A stretch of 64,000 bases of DNA from JBFWVR01 sp050246635 (GCA_050246635.1 JBFWVR010000006.1:1-64000); one strand, 5' to 3'. Positions 27,371 through 36,393 are shown, numbered from the stretch's first letter. Program-made: numbers and translations. Notes: a model not told the origin generated them from the sequence alone.

Positions 27371-28924
27371 ATGGCCCATACGCTGCTGCTTGCCGACGAC
27401 AGCCTCACGATCCAGCGGGTCGTCCAGCTGACCTTCGCCGGTCAGGGCGTCAACGTGGTGACCGCGGCGGATGGCCAGCTGGCCCTGGATCGGCTCGGCG
27501 AGCTGACGCCCGACATCGTGCTGGCCGACATCGCCATGCCGAAGGTCGACGGCTACGAGGTCGCCCGGTTCGTCCGCCGGACCGACCGGCTGGCGAAGGT
27601 CCCCGTGCTGCTCATGGCGGGAGCCTTCGAGTCCGTGGACGAGGCACGCGTGAAGGCGTCGGGGGCCGCCGGCGTGCTCGTGAAGCCCTTTGAGCCCAAT
27701 GCCGTGATCAGCCGCGTCAAGGAACTGCTCGGCCTCGGGGGGCGTGACCCCCAGCCCTCGGGGCGTCTCGTCACGTCCGCCGATACCCCCGCCGGCCGCG
27801 CCCCGGCCCCGCCGCCCCCCGCGCGGCCGGCCGCGCCGCCGAAACCGCCCGCCGTCAGGCCCGCGGACGAGCCGCCCGATGCGGCGTGGGAGATGCTCCG
27901 GGCCGAATCCGGCCTGGGCCCCGACTCGGTCGAAACCGGCGCGTCGGCCGGGGATGACGATCTCGACCTGGACGCCGCCTTCGACACCCTCGACGCGAAG
28001 CTGGCAGGCCGCTCCGGCCCGCGCGGGCGGGCCACCCACCGGCCCCCGGCGCCACGGCTGCCCGCCGCCCTCGACCCCGCCCGTTCGCCCCGGCCGCAGG
28101 GGGCGTCCGACGATGGCAGCCCCGTGTTCGAGGTGGATGCCGGCTGGTTCGACGATGGGCCGGCGGAAGCCGCCGCCGAGATTCCCGTCGACCCCGAGGA
28201 GGCCGCCGAGGACGACGCCCTGCTCGAGGCGTTCGCGCGCGAGGAGGCGGTGCGTCCCGCGCGCCGCGCCGCGGCGCTCGCGGCAGGCGAGTGGGACGTG
28301 CCCGGCGCGGCGCAGGCCGCGCCCGGGGCGGCGCCGGCCCGGGCCGGGACACCAGATGCGACGCGCGTGCAGGCACCGGCGCCCACCGCGGCGCCATGGG
28401 CGCCGGCACCGACGGCCGACGTGCCCGCGGCTTCGCGTGCCCCGGAGGCCCGCCAGGCCGCGGTTCCCGGGCCTGCCGCCGAGGACGCCCCCGCACCTCC
28501 AGCCGACCAGTGGCGCGCCACCTTCGCGGGTCCGCCGCCGGTGGCCGATGCTTTCGCGTACCTGCTGGCCAGCGAACAGGGCGAGTCTCCCGCCGCGCCG
28601 GCGGGCGCCCCGCCGCCGGATCTCGTGGATGCCGTGGCCCGCCAGGTGGTGGAGCGGCTGGACGAGCGCGTGCTGGCCGAGGCCCTCAAGACGGCGTTCA
28701 GCGGTCTGGTCGAACGCACCGTGCGCGAGACGATTGGCGGCATGGCCGATCAACTCCTGCGCCGTGAAGCGGCGGATCGCGCCGAGCAGGTGGTGCGCGC
28801 CGAGGTCGACCGCGTGGCGGAAGGGGCCGTCCGGGCCGCCGCCGGCGAGGTGGCCGAGCGCCTGGTCCGGGACGAGATCACGCGGATCCGCGAGGCGGCC
28901 GCCCGCCGCACCGGGACGGAGTAG
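27371..28924 (+). CDS. Response regulator with long disordered linker and C-terminal helical region
   Basis: A 517-residue protein. Residues 1-125 are a CheY-like receiver: acidic pair Asp9-Asp10, phosphoacceptor Asp53 in VLADIAMPK, and Lys105 in GVLVKPFEPN. The switch Thr/Ser is Ala83 (VLLMAGAF), which may alter signalling. Residues about 130-400 are Pro/Ala-rich and likely disordered. Residues about 415-515 are helical with heptad-like repeats (VVERLDERVLAEALKTAFSG, later RAEVDRVAEGAVRAAAGEVA). No DNA-binding or enzymatic output is seen. A good AGGGAGGGG site precedes ATG 27371. A kinase partner is not nearby. Confidence 0.75.
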   Translation: MAHTLLLADDSLTIQRVVQLTFAGQGVNVVTAADGQLALDRLGELTPDIVLADIAMPKVDGYEVARFVRRTDRLAKVPVLLMAGAFESVDEARVKASGAAGVLVKPFEPNAVISRVKELLGLGGRDPQPSGRLVTSADTPAGRAPAPPPPARPAAPPKPPAVRPADEPPDAAWEMLRAESGLGPDSVETGASAGDDDLDLDAAFDTLDAKLAGRSGPRGRATHRPPAPRLPAALDPARSPRPQGASDDGSPVFEVDAGWFDDGPAEAAAEIPVDPEEAAEDDALLEAFAREEAVRPARRAAALAAGEWDVPGAAQAAPGAAPARAGTPDATRVQAPAPTAAPWAPAPTADVPAASRAPEARQAAVPGPAAEDAPAPPADQWRATFAGPPPVADAFAYLLASEQGESPAAPAGAPPPDLVDAVARQVVERLDERVLAEALKTAFSGLVERTVRETIGGMADQLLRREAADRAEQVVRAEVDRVAEGAVRAAAGEVAERLVRDEITRIREAAARRTGTE

Positions 28925-28926
28925 CG

Positions 28927-28951
28927 GCGCCGGCCCGCCCCGGGCCGGCGC
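28927..28951 (+). terminator. Terminator after the response-regulator gene
   Basis: A perfect 10-bp stem GCGCCGGCCC / GGGCCGGCGC with a 5-nt loop, followed by TTTCGTT, 2 bases after the stop. Confidence 0.7.
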
Positions 28952-28974
28952 TTTCGTTCCGGACGCCTTCCTAG

Positions 28975-28980
28975 TACGAT
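28975..28980 (+). promoter_or_regulatory. -10-like element of valS
   Basis: TACGAT ends 9 nt before ATG 28990. There is no Shine-Dalgarno site in the short interval, consistent with leaderless transcription. Confidence 0.45.
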
Positions 28981-28989
28981 TTCAGGCTT

Positions 28990-31545
28990 ATGACCGTACC
29001 CGAGAAGCCGGCCCTCGAAGGGCTGGAGCAGAAGTGGACTGCCCGCTGGGAGTCCGACCGGACCTACGGGTTCGATCGCACGCGGCCCCGCGAGGAGGTG
29101 TTCGCGATCGACACGCCCCCGCCGACCGTGAGCGGCTCCCTGCACGTCGGCCACGTGTTCTCGTACACGCACACCGACATCATCGCGCGCTTCCAGCGAA
29201 TGCGCGGCAAGGCGGTCTTCTACCCGATGGGGTGGGACGACAACGGCCTGCCGACCGAACGGCGGGTCCAGAACTACTTCGGGGTGCGGTGCGATCCGTC
29301 GCTGCCGTACGACCCGTCCTTCCAGCCACCTGACAAGCCCGGCAAGCAGGCGATCTCCGTCTCGCGGCCGAACTTCATCGAGCTCTGCACGCGCCTCACC
29401 GTCGAGGACGAGAAGGCCTTCGAGCACCTGTGGCGCTTCCTCGGCCTCTCGGTCGACTGGTCGATGACTTACGCGACGATCTCGAAGCCGTCGCAGCGGG
29501 TCTCACAGCTCATGTTCCTCCGGCTGCTCGCCCGGGGACAGGCGTACCAGGTGGAGGCGCCGACCCTGTGGGACGTCGACTTCCGCACGGCCGTCGCGCA
29601 GGCCGAGCTCGAGGATCGCGAGACGCCCGGCGCCTACCACCGCCTGCGTTTCCACAAGCCGGGGGGCGGGGACGTCCAGATCGAGACGACGCGGCCGGAG
29701 CTGCTGCCGGCGTGCGTCGCGCTCGTCGCGCACCCGGACGACGCGCGCTACCAGCCGCTCTTCGGGACCGAGGTCGTGACCCCGCTCTTCGGCGCGCGTG
29801 TGCCCGTCGTCGCGCATCCGCTGGCCGATCCCGAGAAGGGCGCGGGCATCGCGATGATCTGCACCTTCGGCGACGTCACCGACGTCGTCTGGTGGCGTGA
29901 GCTGAAGCTGCCCGTGCGGGCGGTCATCCAGCCCAACGGCACGCTGGGCCCGGTGACCTGGGGCACGCCGGGCTGGGAGTCGGAGGATGCGGAGCGGGCG
30001 CAGGCGGCGTACGCGCCCCTGGCGGGGCTCTCCGCGAAGAAGGCGCAGGCCGCGATCGTCGACCAGCTCCGCGCGAGTGGGGATCTCGTCGGCGACCCGA
30101 AGCCGATCACCCACCACGTGAAGTACTACGAGAAGGGCGATCGCCCGCTCGAGATCGTCACGAGCCGCCAGTGGTTCATCCGGACGATCCAGTTCCGCGA
30201 CGAGCTCCTCGCGCGCGGGGAGCAGCTCGCGTGGCATCCGGCCTACATGCGGGCACGCTTCGAGAACTGGGTGAACGGCCTGAACGGGGACTGGTGCATC
30301 AGCCGGCAGCGGTTCTTCGGCGTGCCGTTCCCGGTGTGGTACCCGATGACCGCGGATGGCGCGGTGGACTACACGCGGCCGATCGTGCCATCCGAGTCGG
30401 CCCTGCCGATCGATCCCTCGACCGACGTGCCCGAGGGGTACGCCGCGGCGCAGCGGGGCGTGCCCGGCGGCTTCGTGGGCGATCCCGACGTGATGGACAC
30501 GTGGGCGACCTCGTCCGTCTCGCCGCAGATCGTCTGTGGCTGGGAGTCGGATCCGGACCTGTTCGCCCGCACCTTCCCGATGGACCTGCGTCCGCAGGCC
30601 CACGACATCATCCGCACGTGGCTCTTCTCGACGGTGCTGCGCGCGCACCTCGAGAACGGCAGCCTGCCCTGGGCGCACGCGGCCATCTCGGGCTGGGTCC
30701 TCGACCCGGACCGCAAGAAGATGTCGAAGTCGAAGGGCAACGTCGTCACGCCGCTGGGGCTGCTGGAGGAGTACGGCTCCGATGGGGTGCGCTACTGGGC
30801 CGCGCGCGGGGGCCCGGGCGTCGACACGGCATTCGACGTCGGCCAGATGAAGATCGGCCGCAAGCTGGCGATGAAGCTGCTCAACGCCTCGAAGTTCGTG
30901 CTGGGCGGGAGCCACGCGGACGGCGCCGTCAGCGAGGCGCTCGATCGGGGGATGCTCGCCGCGCTCGCGGCGCTCGTCACCGACGTCACGGCCGACCTCG
31001 ACGAGTACGAGTACGCCCGCGCGCTGGCGAAGGTCGAGGGCTTCTTCTGGGATTTCTGTGACAACTACCTCGAGGCCGCGAAGTCGCGCCGCTATGGCGA
31101 CTTCGGTGCCGAGGCGGCCGCGTCGGCGTCGGTCGCGATGCGCACCGCGTTGTCGGTGCTGCTGCGGCTCCTGGCCCCCTACCTCGCCTTCACGACCGAG
31201 GAGGTCTGGTCGTGGTGGCAGGACGGCTCCGTCCACCAGGCGCCGTGGCCGACGCTGGAGGAGGTTCGCGCGGTTGCGCAGGCCGACGCCGGCGAGGCGG
31301 CGGCGTACGGGGAGCTGGCCGGCGCCCTGGCCGCCATCCGGAAGGGTAAGACCGAGAGTGGCGTCTCGGTGGGCACGGTCGTCAAGGGAATCACCTTTAC
31401 GGCCAAGCCGTCCGTCGTCGAGGCCCTCGTGCGCATCGAGCGTGATCTCGGGGCTGCCGCCCGCGGGCCGGTCGGGCTGCTGCCGGACGAGCAGGCCGAG
31501 GAACCGACCGTCGTGGTGACCCGCCTTCCCGCGGAGCCTGCATGA
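28990..31545 (+). CDS. valS: Valine--tRNA ligase
   Basis: Class I synthetase that charges tRNA-Val and edits mischarged threonine. The protein has 851 residues. The HIGH motif reads HVGH in PPPTVSGSLHVGHVFSYT, and KMSKS is intact in KKMSKSKGNVVTPLG. GWDDNGLPTERRVQNYFGV is specific to ValRS of the shorter type also found in actinobacteria. A C-terminal coiled coil is reduced compared with the 950-residue E. coli enzyme. The stop overlaps nadC (ATGA), and valS-nadC-birA form one run. Confidence 0.95.
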   Translation: MTVPEKPALEGLEQKWTARWESDRTYGFDRTRPREEVFAIDTPPPTVSGSLHVGHVFSYTHTDIIARFQRMRGKAVFYPMGWDDNGLPTERRVQNYFGVRCDPSLPYDPSFQPPDKPGKQAISVSRPNFIELCTRLTVEDEKAFEHLWRFLGLSVDWSMTYATISKPSQRVSQLMFLRLLARGQAYQVEAPTLWDVDFRTAVAQAELEDRETPGAYHRLRFHKPGGGDVQIETTRPELLPACVALVAHPDDARYQPLFGTEVVTPLFGARVPVVAHPLADPEKGAGIAMICTFGDVTDVVWWRELKLPVRAVIQPNGTLGPVTWGTPGWESEDAERAQAAYAPLAGLSAKKAQAAIVDQLRASGDLVGDPKPITHHVKYYEKGDRPLEIVTSRQWFIRTIQFRDELLARGEQLAWHPAYMRARFENWVNGLNGDWCISRQRFFGVPFPVWYPMTADGAVDYTRPIVPSESALPIDPSTDVPEGYAAAQRGVPGGFVGDPDVMDTWATSSVSPQIVCGWESDPDLFARTFPMDLRPQAHDIIRTWLFSTVLRAHLENGSLPWAHAAISGWVLDPDRKKMSKSKGNVVTPLGLLEEYGSDGVRYWAARGGPGVDTAFDVGQMKIGRKLAMKLLNASKFVLGGSHADGAVSEALDRGMLAALAALVTDVTADLDEYEYARALAKVEGFFWDFCDNYLEAAKSRRYGDFGAEAAASASVAMRTALSVLLRLLAPYLAFTTEEVWSWWQDGSVHQAPWPTLEEVRAVAQADAGEAAAYGELAGALAAIRKGKTESGVSVGTVVKGITFTAKPSVVEALVRIERDLGAAARGPVGLLPDEQAEEPTVVVTRLPAEPA

Positions 31546-32390
31546 GCCTCACGCCCCTCGCGCCGGAGACCTATCGTGATCTTGTCGCCCGTGCGCTGGC
31601 CGAGGACATCGGCACGGGGGACGTCACCAGCCGGTTGACCGTCGAGGCCGGCCAGCGGGCACGCGGTGTCCTGCTGGCCAAGAGCCACCTCGTCGTGGCC
31701 GGGCTCGACATCGCGGGCGAGGCGTTTCGGCAACTCGATCCAGCCGTGACGATCTCCGTCCGCTGGGGCGACGGCGCCATCGTCGAAGCGGGTGAGGTCG
31801 TGGCGGAGGTCAGCGGGGACGCCCGCGCGCTCCTCACCGCCGAGCGCACCGCACTCAACTTCCTGCAGCGGCTGTGCGGGATCGCGACGTTGACACGCCG
31901 GTTCGTGGACACCGCCGGCGATCGCATCACGGTGCTCGACACCCGGAAGACGACGCCGGGGTATCGTGCGCTCGAGAAGTACGCCGTGCGGTGCGGGGGG
32001 GGCACGAACCACCGGCAGCGCCTGGACGATGGCGTGCTGATCAAGGACAACCACAAGCGCCTCGCGGGTGGCGTGGGGCAGGCGCTGTCGCGTGCGCTCG
32101 CCGGGACGTCGGGCCTGCCCGTGGAGGTCGAGGTCGAGACGCTCGAGGAGCTGGACGAGGTGCTCGCCGCCGGCGCCACGCGGGTGCTGCTCGACAACTT
32201 CACGACCTACGACATCCGGCAGGCCGTCGAGCGCTGCCGTGGCCGCGCCGTTGTCGAGATCTCGGGCGGCGTCACGCTCGAGCGTCTGCCGGAGCTGGCT
32301 ACCACGGGCGCCGAGTTCGTCTCGGTCGGCGCGCTGACGCACTCCGCGCCGTCCGCCGACCTGAGTTTCGAGATCGAGCCGCTCGCGTGA
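31542..32390 (+). CDS. nadC: Nicotinate-nucleotide pyrophosphorylase (quinolinate phosphoribosyltransferase)
   Basis: Converts quinolinate and PRPP to nicotinate mononucleotide in NAD synthesis. It is 282 residues long. Clear motifs are LAEDIGTGDVTSRLT, RTALNFLQRLCGIATLTR, DTRKTTPGYRALEKYAVRCG, and GVLIKDNHKR. It starts within the valS stop and its own stop overlaps the birA start (GTGA), so all three are translationally coupled. nadA and nadB are not in the window. Confidence 0.95.
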   Translation: MSLTPLAPETYRDLVARALAEDIGTGDVTSRLTVEAGQRARGVLLAKSHLVVAGLDIAGEAFRQLDPAVTISVRWGDGAIVEAGEVVAEVSGDARALLTAERTALNFLQRLCGIATLTRRFVDTAGDRITVLDTRKTTPGYRALEKYAVRCGGGTNHRQRLDDGVLIKDNHKRLAGGVGQALSRALAGTSGLPVEVEVETLEELDEVLAAGATRVLLDNFTTYDIRQAVERCRGRAVVEISGGVTLERLPELATTGAEFVSVGALTHSAPSADLSFEIEPLA

Positions 32391-33202
32391 GCAGGCGTCT
32401 GCCCGGGGGGCCGCTTCCGGACGACCTGGCTGTCGCCCTCGAGGCGGTGCGTCCCGCGCTGCGCCTGCCTCTTGCGGTGTCCTGGCTGCCGGCAGTGACG
32501 TCGACAATGGATCTCGTGTCCGCGGCCGCGGTCGCCGGGGCGGACGAGGGCCTGGTGCTCGTGGCGGACGAGCAGACCGCCGGACGAGGCCGTCGCGGCC
32601 GGGCCTGGAGCTCGCCGCCAGGCGCGGGCCTGTATCTCTCGCTGCTGCTGCGGCCGCCGCTTCCGGTTGGCGACACGCTCGCGCTGCTGACGCTGGCGGC
32701 TGGTGTCGGTGTGGCGGCCGGCGTGCGCGAGGCAACGGGCCTGGCGCCGGGCCTGAAGTGGCCGAACGATCTCATGATCGCGCGGCGCAAGCTCGCCGGC
32801 ATCCTCGCCGAGGGGATCGGCATGGGCGCGCCGGGGCAGGCCGTCGTGCTTGGCATCGGCGTCAACGTCCAGCCGGCCGCGTATCCCCCCGACGTGGAGG
32901 CCCGCGCCACGTCCCTCGAAGGGGAGCTGGGACGTGCCATCGACCGCGGCCTGCTGCTTGCGGCGATCCTCCACGGCGTGTCGGACCGGTACGTGGACCT
33001 CATGGCCGGCAGGGCCGGTGATATCCTGCAGGCTTGGCGCGCGGCGGCGCCGCGCGCGGTGGGCGCGGCCGTGGAGTGGGACACCCCCGCGGGCGCGCGC
33101 ACGGGCGTGACCGCCGGCGTGGACGACACGGGGGCGTTGCTCGTGCGCACGAGCGCCGGTGTCGAGCGAATCATCGCCGGCGAGGTGCGCTGGGTGAACT
33201 GA
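32387..33202 (+). CDS. birA: Biotin--[acetyl-CoA-carboxylase] ligase
   Basis: Attaches biotin to carboxylase carrier proteins. The 271-residue protein has only the catalytic and C-terminal SH3-like domains; no N-terminal helix-turn-helix is present, so it should not act as a repressor. Motifs: TAGRGRRGRAWSSPPGAGLY (biotinyl-AMP loop), LKWPNDLMIARRKLAGILAE, and VLGIGVNVQ. The GTG start overlaps the nadC stop. The upstream part of the same open frame is not homologous. Confidence 0.92.
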   Translation: MSRRLPGGPLPDDLAVALEAVRPALRLPLAVSWLPAVTSTMDLVSAAAVAGADEGLVLVADEQTAGRGRRGRAWSSPPGAGLYLSLLLRPPLPVGDTLALLTLAAGVGVAAGVREATGLAPGLKWPNDLMIARRKLAGILAEGIGMGAPGQAVVLGIGVNVQPAAYPPDVEARATSLEGELGRAIDRGLLLAAILHGVSDRYVDLMAGRAGDILQAWRAAAPRAVGAAVEWDTPAGARTGVTAGVDDTGALLVRTSAGVERIIAGEVRWVN

Positions 33203-33211
33203 AGCGGACGT

Positions 33212-33224
33212 GGGGACAGTCCCC
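33212..33224. repeat. REP-like GGGGAC-A-GTCCCC palindrome
   Basis: A 13-base palindrome with a related half-site (GACAGTCCCC) at 33251-33260. Both match a GGGGACAGTCCCC motif seen as a dispersed REP-like element in many soil bacteria. Confidence 0.6.
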
Positions 33225-33272
33225 TGTCCGCCCTGCGCTGGGGAAAACGCGACAGTCCCCATTGCCGCCACC

Positions 33273-33368
33273 GGCCTCCCACCGAGGCCGCGAAGCGGCC
33301 GAGGCCCGACGCGCGAGGAGCGCGCGGCCTTCCGAGCGAAACGAGGCCTGACGTGCCAGAAGGGCACG
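33273..33368 (+). other. Cluster of four short hairpins in the gap before coaX
   Basis: Within 96 bases: GGCCGC-GAA-GCGGCC (33286-33300, enclosed by GGCCT and AGGCC at 33273-33306), CGCGC-GAGGA-GCGCG (33310-33324), GGCCT...AGGCC (33326-33348) and CGTGCC-AGAAG-GGCACG (33352-33368). They end 13 bases before the coaX ATG. This could be a structured leader, a terminator of birA, or a repeat remnant. Confidence 0.55.
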
Positions 33369-33381
33369 GCCGCACCGAACC

Positions 33382-34152
33382 ATGCTGCTAGCCATCGACG
33401 TCGGCAACACCAACATCGTGATCGGCGTGTTCAAGGGCGACGAGCTGGTCCACAGCTGGCGCCTGACGACGATCCGCGAGCGCACAGCCGACGAGCTCGG
33501 CATCCTCGTCAGCGATCTCTGCGATCGGCATCACGTCCCGGCGCGCGAGATCACCGGGATCGTGATGGCGTCGGTCGTGCCCCCGCTGACGGCGACGCTG
33601 ATGGCCATGGCCGTGAAGTACTTCGAGCGAACGCCGCTGCTCTTCGAGCCCGCGGTCAACGGCCGGATGCCAATTCTCTACGACAACCCATGGGAAGTTG
33701 GCGCGGATCGGGTCGTCAACGCCATTGCGGCCGTCGCGCAATATGGCCAGGGGGTCCCGATCATCGTCGTCGACTTCGGCACGGCGACGACGTTCGACGC
33801 CATCACGGCGAAGGGGGAGTATCTGGGGGGCGTGATCTGCCCGGGGCCCCAGATCTCGGCCGATGCCCTCTTCCAGCGCGCCGCCCGCCTCCCGCGCATC
33901 GAGGTCCGGCGGCCGCCGCACGTGATCGGCCGCAACACCGTCGCCTCGATGCAGTCCGGCCTCTACTGGGGCTACGTCGACATGGTGGAGGGCATCGTCC
34001 GCCGCATGAAGGTCGAGCTCGGTGGCGAGGCGGTCGTCGTGGCCACGGGGGGCCTGGCCGTGCTCGTGGCGCAGGAGTCCTCGACGATCGCGCATGTCGA
34101 CACGGAGCTCACGCTCCAGGGCCTGCGCATGGTGTGGGAACGGCAGGCGTGA
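33382..34152 (+). CDS. coaX: Type III pantothenate kinase
   Basis: First step of coenzyme A synthesis. The protein has 256 residues, normal for CoaX. Motifs: AIDVGNTNIVIGVFKGDELV (phosphate loop), WEVGADRVVNAIAA, IIVVDFGTATTFDAI and GGVICPGPQIS. The birA-coaX neighbourhood is common in bacteria. The start is preceded by a hairpin cluster and there is no good ribosome-binding site (GGGCACGG only). The stop overlaps the next gene as GTGA. Confidence 0.95.
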   Translation: MLLAIDVGNTNIVIGVFKGDELVHSWRLTTIRERTADELGILVSDLCDRHHVPAREITGIVMASVVPPLTATLMAMAVKYFERTPLLFEPAVNGRMPILYDNPWEVGADRVVNAIAAVAQYGQGVPIIVVDFGTATTFDAITAKGEYLGGVICPGPQISADALFQRAARLPRIEVRRPPHVIGRNTVASMQSGLYWGYVDMVEGIVRRMKVELGGEAVVVATGGLAVLVAQESSTIAHVDTELTLQGLRMVWERQA

Positions 34153-34874
34153 CCGACCCTGGCGCGCCGGACTACTGCCGCGAGATCGAAGCCCATCTCT
34201 GCCGGAAGAACGACGGACACCTCATCCGGATCGTCGGCCCGGCGTTCGAGCAGGTGCTGGGCTGGCAACGGGACGGCATCCCGCTGCGGGTCGCACTGGC
34301 GGGCATCGACCGGTACTTCGAGCGCTATTACCGCAAGGGTCCCAGGCGACGTCCCGTGCGCGTCGAGTTCTGTGACGCCGACGTCCGGGACGCCTTCGAC
34401 GACTGGCGCCGCGCGGTTGGCGTGCCCGGCGGCGAACGCGCGCCTGCCGGGACGGCGGGGGAGGCCGAGCCGGCCGCGCGCCCGAAGCGCAGCTCCCTGG
34501 CCGCGCACGTCGAGCGTGTGGTCTCGCGCCTGACGATGCTGCGGGGCAGTGATCGCGGGGCCGGCGCCCTCGATGACGCGCTGGAGCGCGCCGCGCGGCG
34601 CACCGACGCGCTGGGCGCTGACGCCAGGTCGGCGCGCGGCGAGGCCCGTGAACGCATCGTCGCGGAGCTGGCGGTCATCGACCACGAGCTGCTCGACGCT
34701 GCCGAGGCCGCGCTCGACGCCGCGACGCGCGCGGCCCTCGAAGCCGACGCCGCGTCCGAGCTCGCGCCCTTCAAGGGACGCATGCCGCCGGACGCGCTGG
34801 CGGCGGCCCATGCCGCCGCCGTACAGCGGCTGCTCCGCGAGCGCTTCGCGTTGCCGAAGGTCGCGTTCGATTGA
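34149..34874 (+). CDS. Conserved-looking hypothetical protein downstream of coaX
   Basis: A 241-residue soluble protein that I cannot assign. The N-terminal 90 residues look folded (HLIRIVGPAFEQVLGWQRDG, then IDRYFERYYRKGPRRRPVRV). The rest is Ala/Arg/Glu-rich and helical, with heptad-like patterns and an Ala-rich linker near residues 100-110. The GTG start overlaps the coaX stop, so it is co-translated with coaX and probably works in the same cell process or is simply carried with it. No signal peptide or membrane segment. Confidence 0.6.
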   Translation: MTDPGAPDYCREIEAHLCRKNDGHLIRIVGPAFEQVLGWQRDGIPLRVALAGIDRYFERYYRKGPRRRPVRVEFCDADVRDAFDDWRRAVGVPGGERAPAGTAGEAEPAARPKRSSLAAHVERVVSRLTMLRGSDRGAGALDDALERAARRTDALGADARSARGEARERIVAELAVIDHELLDAAEAALDAATRAALEADAASELAPFKGRMPPDALAAAHAAAVQRLLRERFALPKVAFD

Positions 34875-34915
34875 CGGACATCGGAACCCGGACCCGGGAA
34901 TCAAGAAACGGACAC

Positions 34916-36190
34916 ATGGAGATCGGACGCGTCGTCAGGCTCAGCGTCGAGAAACCCGCCGCCGGCGGACGTATGCTCGCGCGCCACGAGGGCGCGGTCG
35001 TGCTCGTCGCTGGCGCAATCCCGGGCGAGACCGTGGACGCGCGGATCGAGAAGGTGCAGCGCGGGACCGTCTGGGCGGAGACGCAGGCCGTGCTCGAGGC
35101 ATCGGCCGATCGCGTCGACGACCAGGGCGGGGGCCCGTGCGGTGGGAACGTCTATGGCCACATCGCGTACCTCCGGCAGGTCGCGTTGAAGGCCGAGATC
35201 ATCGCGGACGCGTTCGGGCGCATCGGGCGGCTGCCGCTGGATGCGCCGCCGAGCGTGCTGCCCTCCACCGTGGACGGCTATCGCATGCGCGCGCGGTTGC
35301 ACGTGCGGCGGGGGCGTATCGGCTTCTTCCGTGAGGGCTCCCATGACCTGTGTGACGCCGCGGCGACGCGCCAGCTGCTGCCATCGACGATCGAGGTGAT
35401 GGCGCGGCTCGAGGCCGTGCTTCGCGAGCTGCCACGCGCGGGTGTGACCGAGGTGGAGTTATCCGAGAACCGCGACGCGAACGAACGCGCGCTGCACCTC
35501 GAGTACCGGACCGATGGGGACCCCTCGCGGCTGGGGGCGGCAAGCCACCTGACGGGGCTCACGGGCGTGTCGGCCGCCCCGTTCGGGGCGAAGCGGGCGA
35601 AGGACTTGTGGGGCAGCCCCGTGGTGGCGGAGATGCTCGCCGTGCCGGGCGTGCCGGATCGCCACGTGCGCCTGGAGCGTCACGCGCGCGCCTTCTTCCA
35701 GGGCAACCGCCACCTGCTCGACACGCTCGTCGCGACCGTTTCCGGCCATGTGCCGGACGGGCCGGTCCTCGATCTCTACGCGGGGGTGGGCCTGTTCGCG
35801 GTGACGCTCGCGGGAGCGGGCCGCCAGGTGGTGGCGGTGGAGTCGGATCCCGTCGCGGCCGCCGACCTGCGCCGGAACGGCGCCGCGCTCGAGGGCAGCC
35901 TCGTCGCCCGTCACCTGCCGGTCGAGGCGTTCGATGCCTCGCGCACGGCTCTCACGCCCGGCACGACGGTCCTGGTGGACCCACCCCGCACGGGCATGTC
36001 CCGCGAGGCGATGGACGTGGTCCTGGCCCTCGGCGCCGCGCGCCTCGTCTATGTCTCGTGTGACGTCGCGACGCTCGGCCGCGACGCGCGCCGCCTGGTG
36101 GATGCGGGCTACCGCCTCACGTCCGTGCAGGGACTGGACCTCTTCCCCAACACCGCGCACGTCGAGACCGTCGCCGTCTTCGACAGGTGA
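34916..36190 (+). CDS. TrmA/RumA-family tRNA/rRNA (uracil-5-)-methyltransferase
   Basis: A SAM-dependent 5-methyluridine methyltransferase of 424 residues. An N-terminal TRAM-like RNA-binding domain (residues 1-55) is followed by the Rossmann domain: VLDLYAGVGLFAVTLA, LVDPPRTGM, the catalytic Cys in YVSCDVATLGRD, and Glu in HVETVAVF. RumA-type enzymes carry a 4Fe-4S cluster on four Cys; here the block reads GGGPCGGNVYGHI, with only one of the first three Cys, so the cluster is probably absent. ATG 34916 is chosen because upstream in-frame codons come from a GAATCAAGAAACGG repeat (34897-34910). The exact target uridine is unknown. Confidence 0.85.
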   Translation: MEIGRVVRLSVEKPAAGGRMLARHEGAVVLVAGAIPGETVDARIEKVQRGTVWAETQAVLEASADRVDDQGGGPCGGNVYGHIAYLRQVALKAEIIADAFGRIGRLPLDAPPSVLPSTVDGYRMRARLHVRRGRIGFFREGSHDLCDAAATRQLLPSTIEVMARLEAVLRELPRAGVTEVELSENRDANERALHLEYRTDGDPSRLGAASHLTGLTGVSAAPFGAKRAKDLWGSPVVAEMLAVPGVPDRHVRLERHARAFFQGNRHLLDTLVATVSGHVPDGPVLDLYAGVGLFAVTLAGAGRQVVAVESDPVAAADLRRNGAALEGSLVARHLPVEAFDASRTALTPGTTVLVDPPRTGMSREAMDVVLALGAARLVYVSCDVATLGRDARRLVDAGYRLTSVQGLDLFPNTAHVETVAVFDR

Positions 36191-36258
36191 TTACTGGATG
36201 GGGAGCTGGTTCCTGGCTGGTTTCGCGGAGGACGATTCCATGGATGACACGGAAGGGC

Positions 36259-36357
36259 GGATCCACAGATGACACGGATGACACGGATATCCAAGGGGAC
36301 CACGGTGCTTACAGCCGTGTTCCCGTGATCCGTGTCATCCGTGTAATCCGTGGATCC
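36259..36357. repeat. Inverted repeat of GGATGACACGGAT type
   Basis: Two 30-base arms (36259-36288 and 36328-36357) are inverted copies with 28 of 30 matches, both flanked by GGATCC at the outer edge. The 39-base loop holds a smaller hairpin (CACGG ... CCGTG). It lies between two convergent genes and ends in CCTTT, so it can serve as a bidirectional terminator. The 203-base gap holds no gene. Confidence 0.85.
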
Positions 36358-36393
36358 TTTCGTCCCTGAAATCAGTTCTTCTGTGAAATCGCG

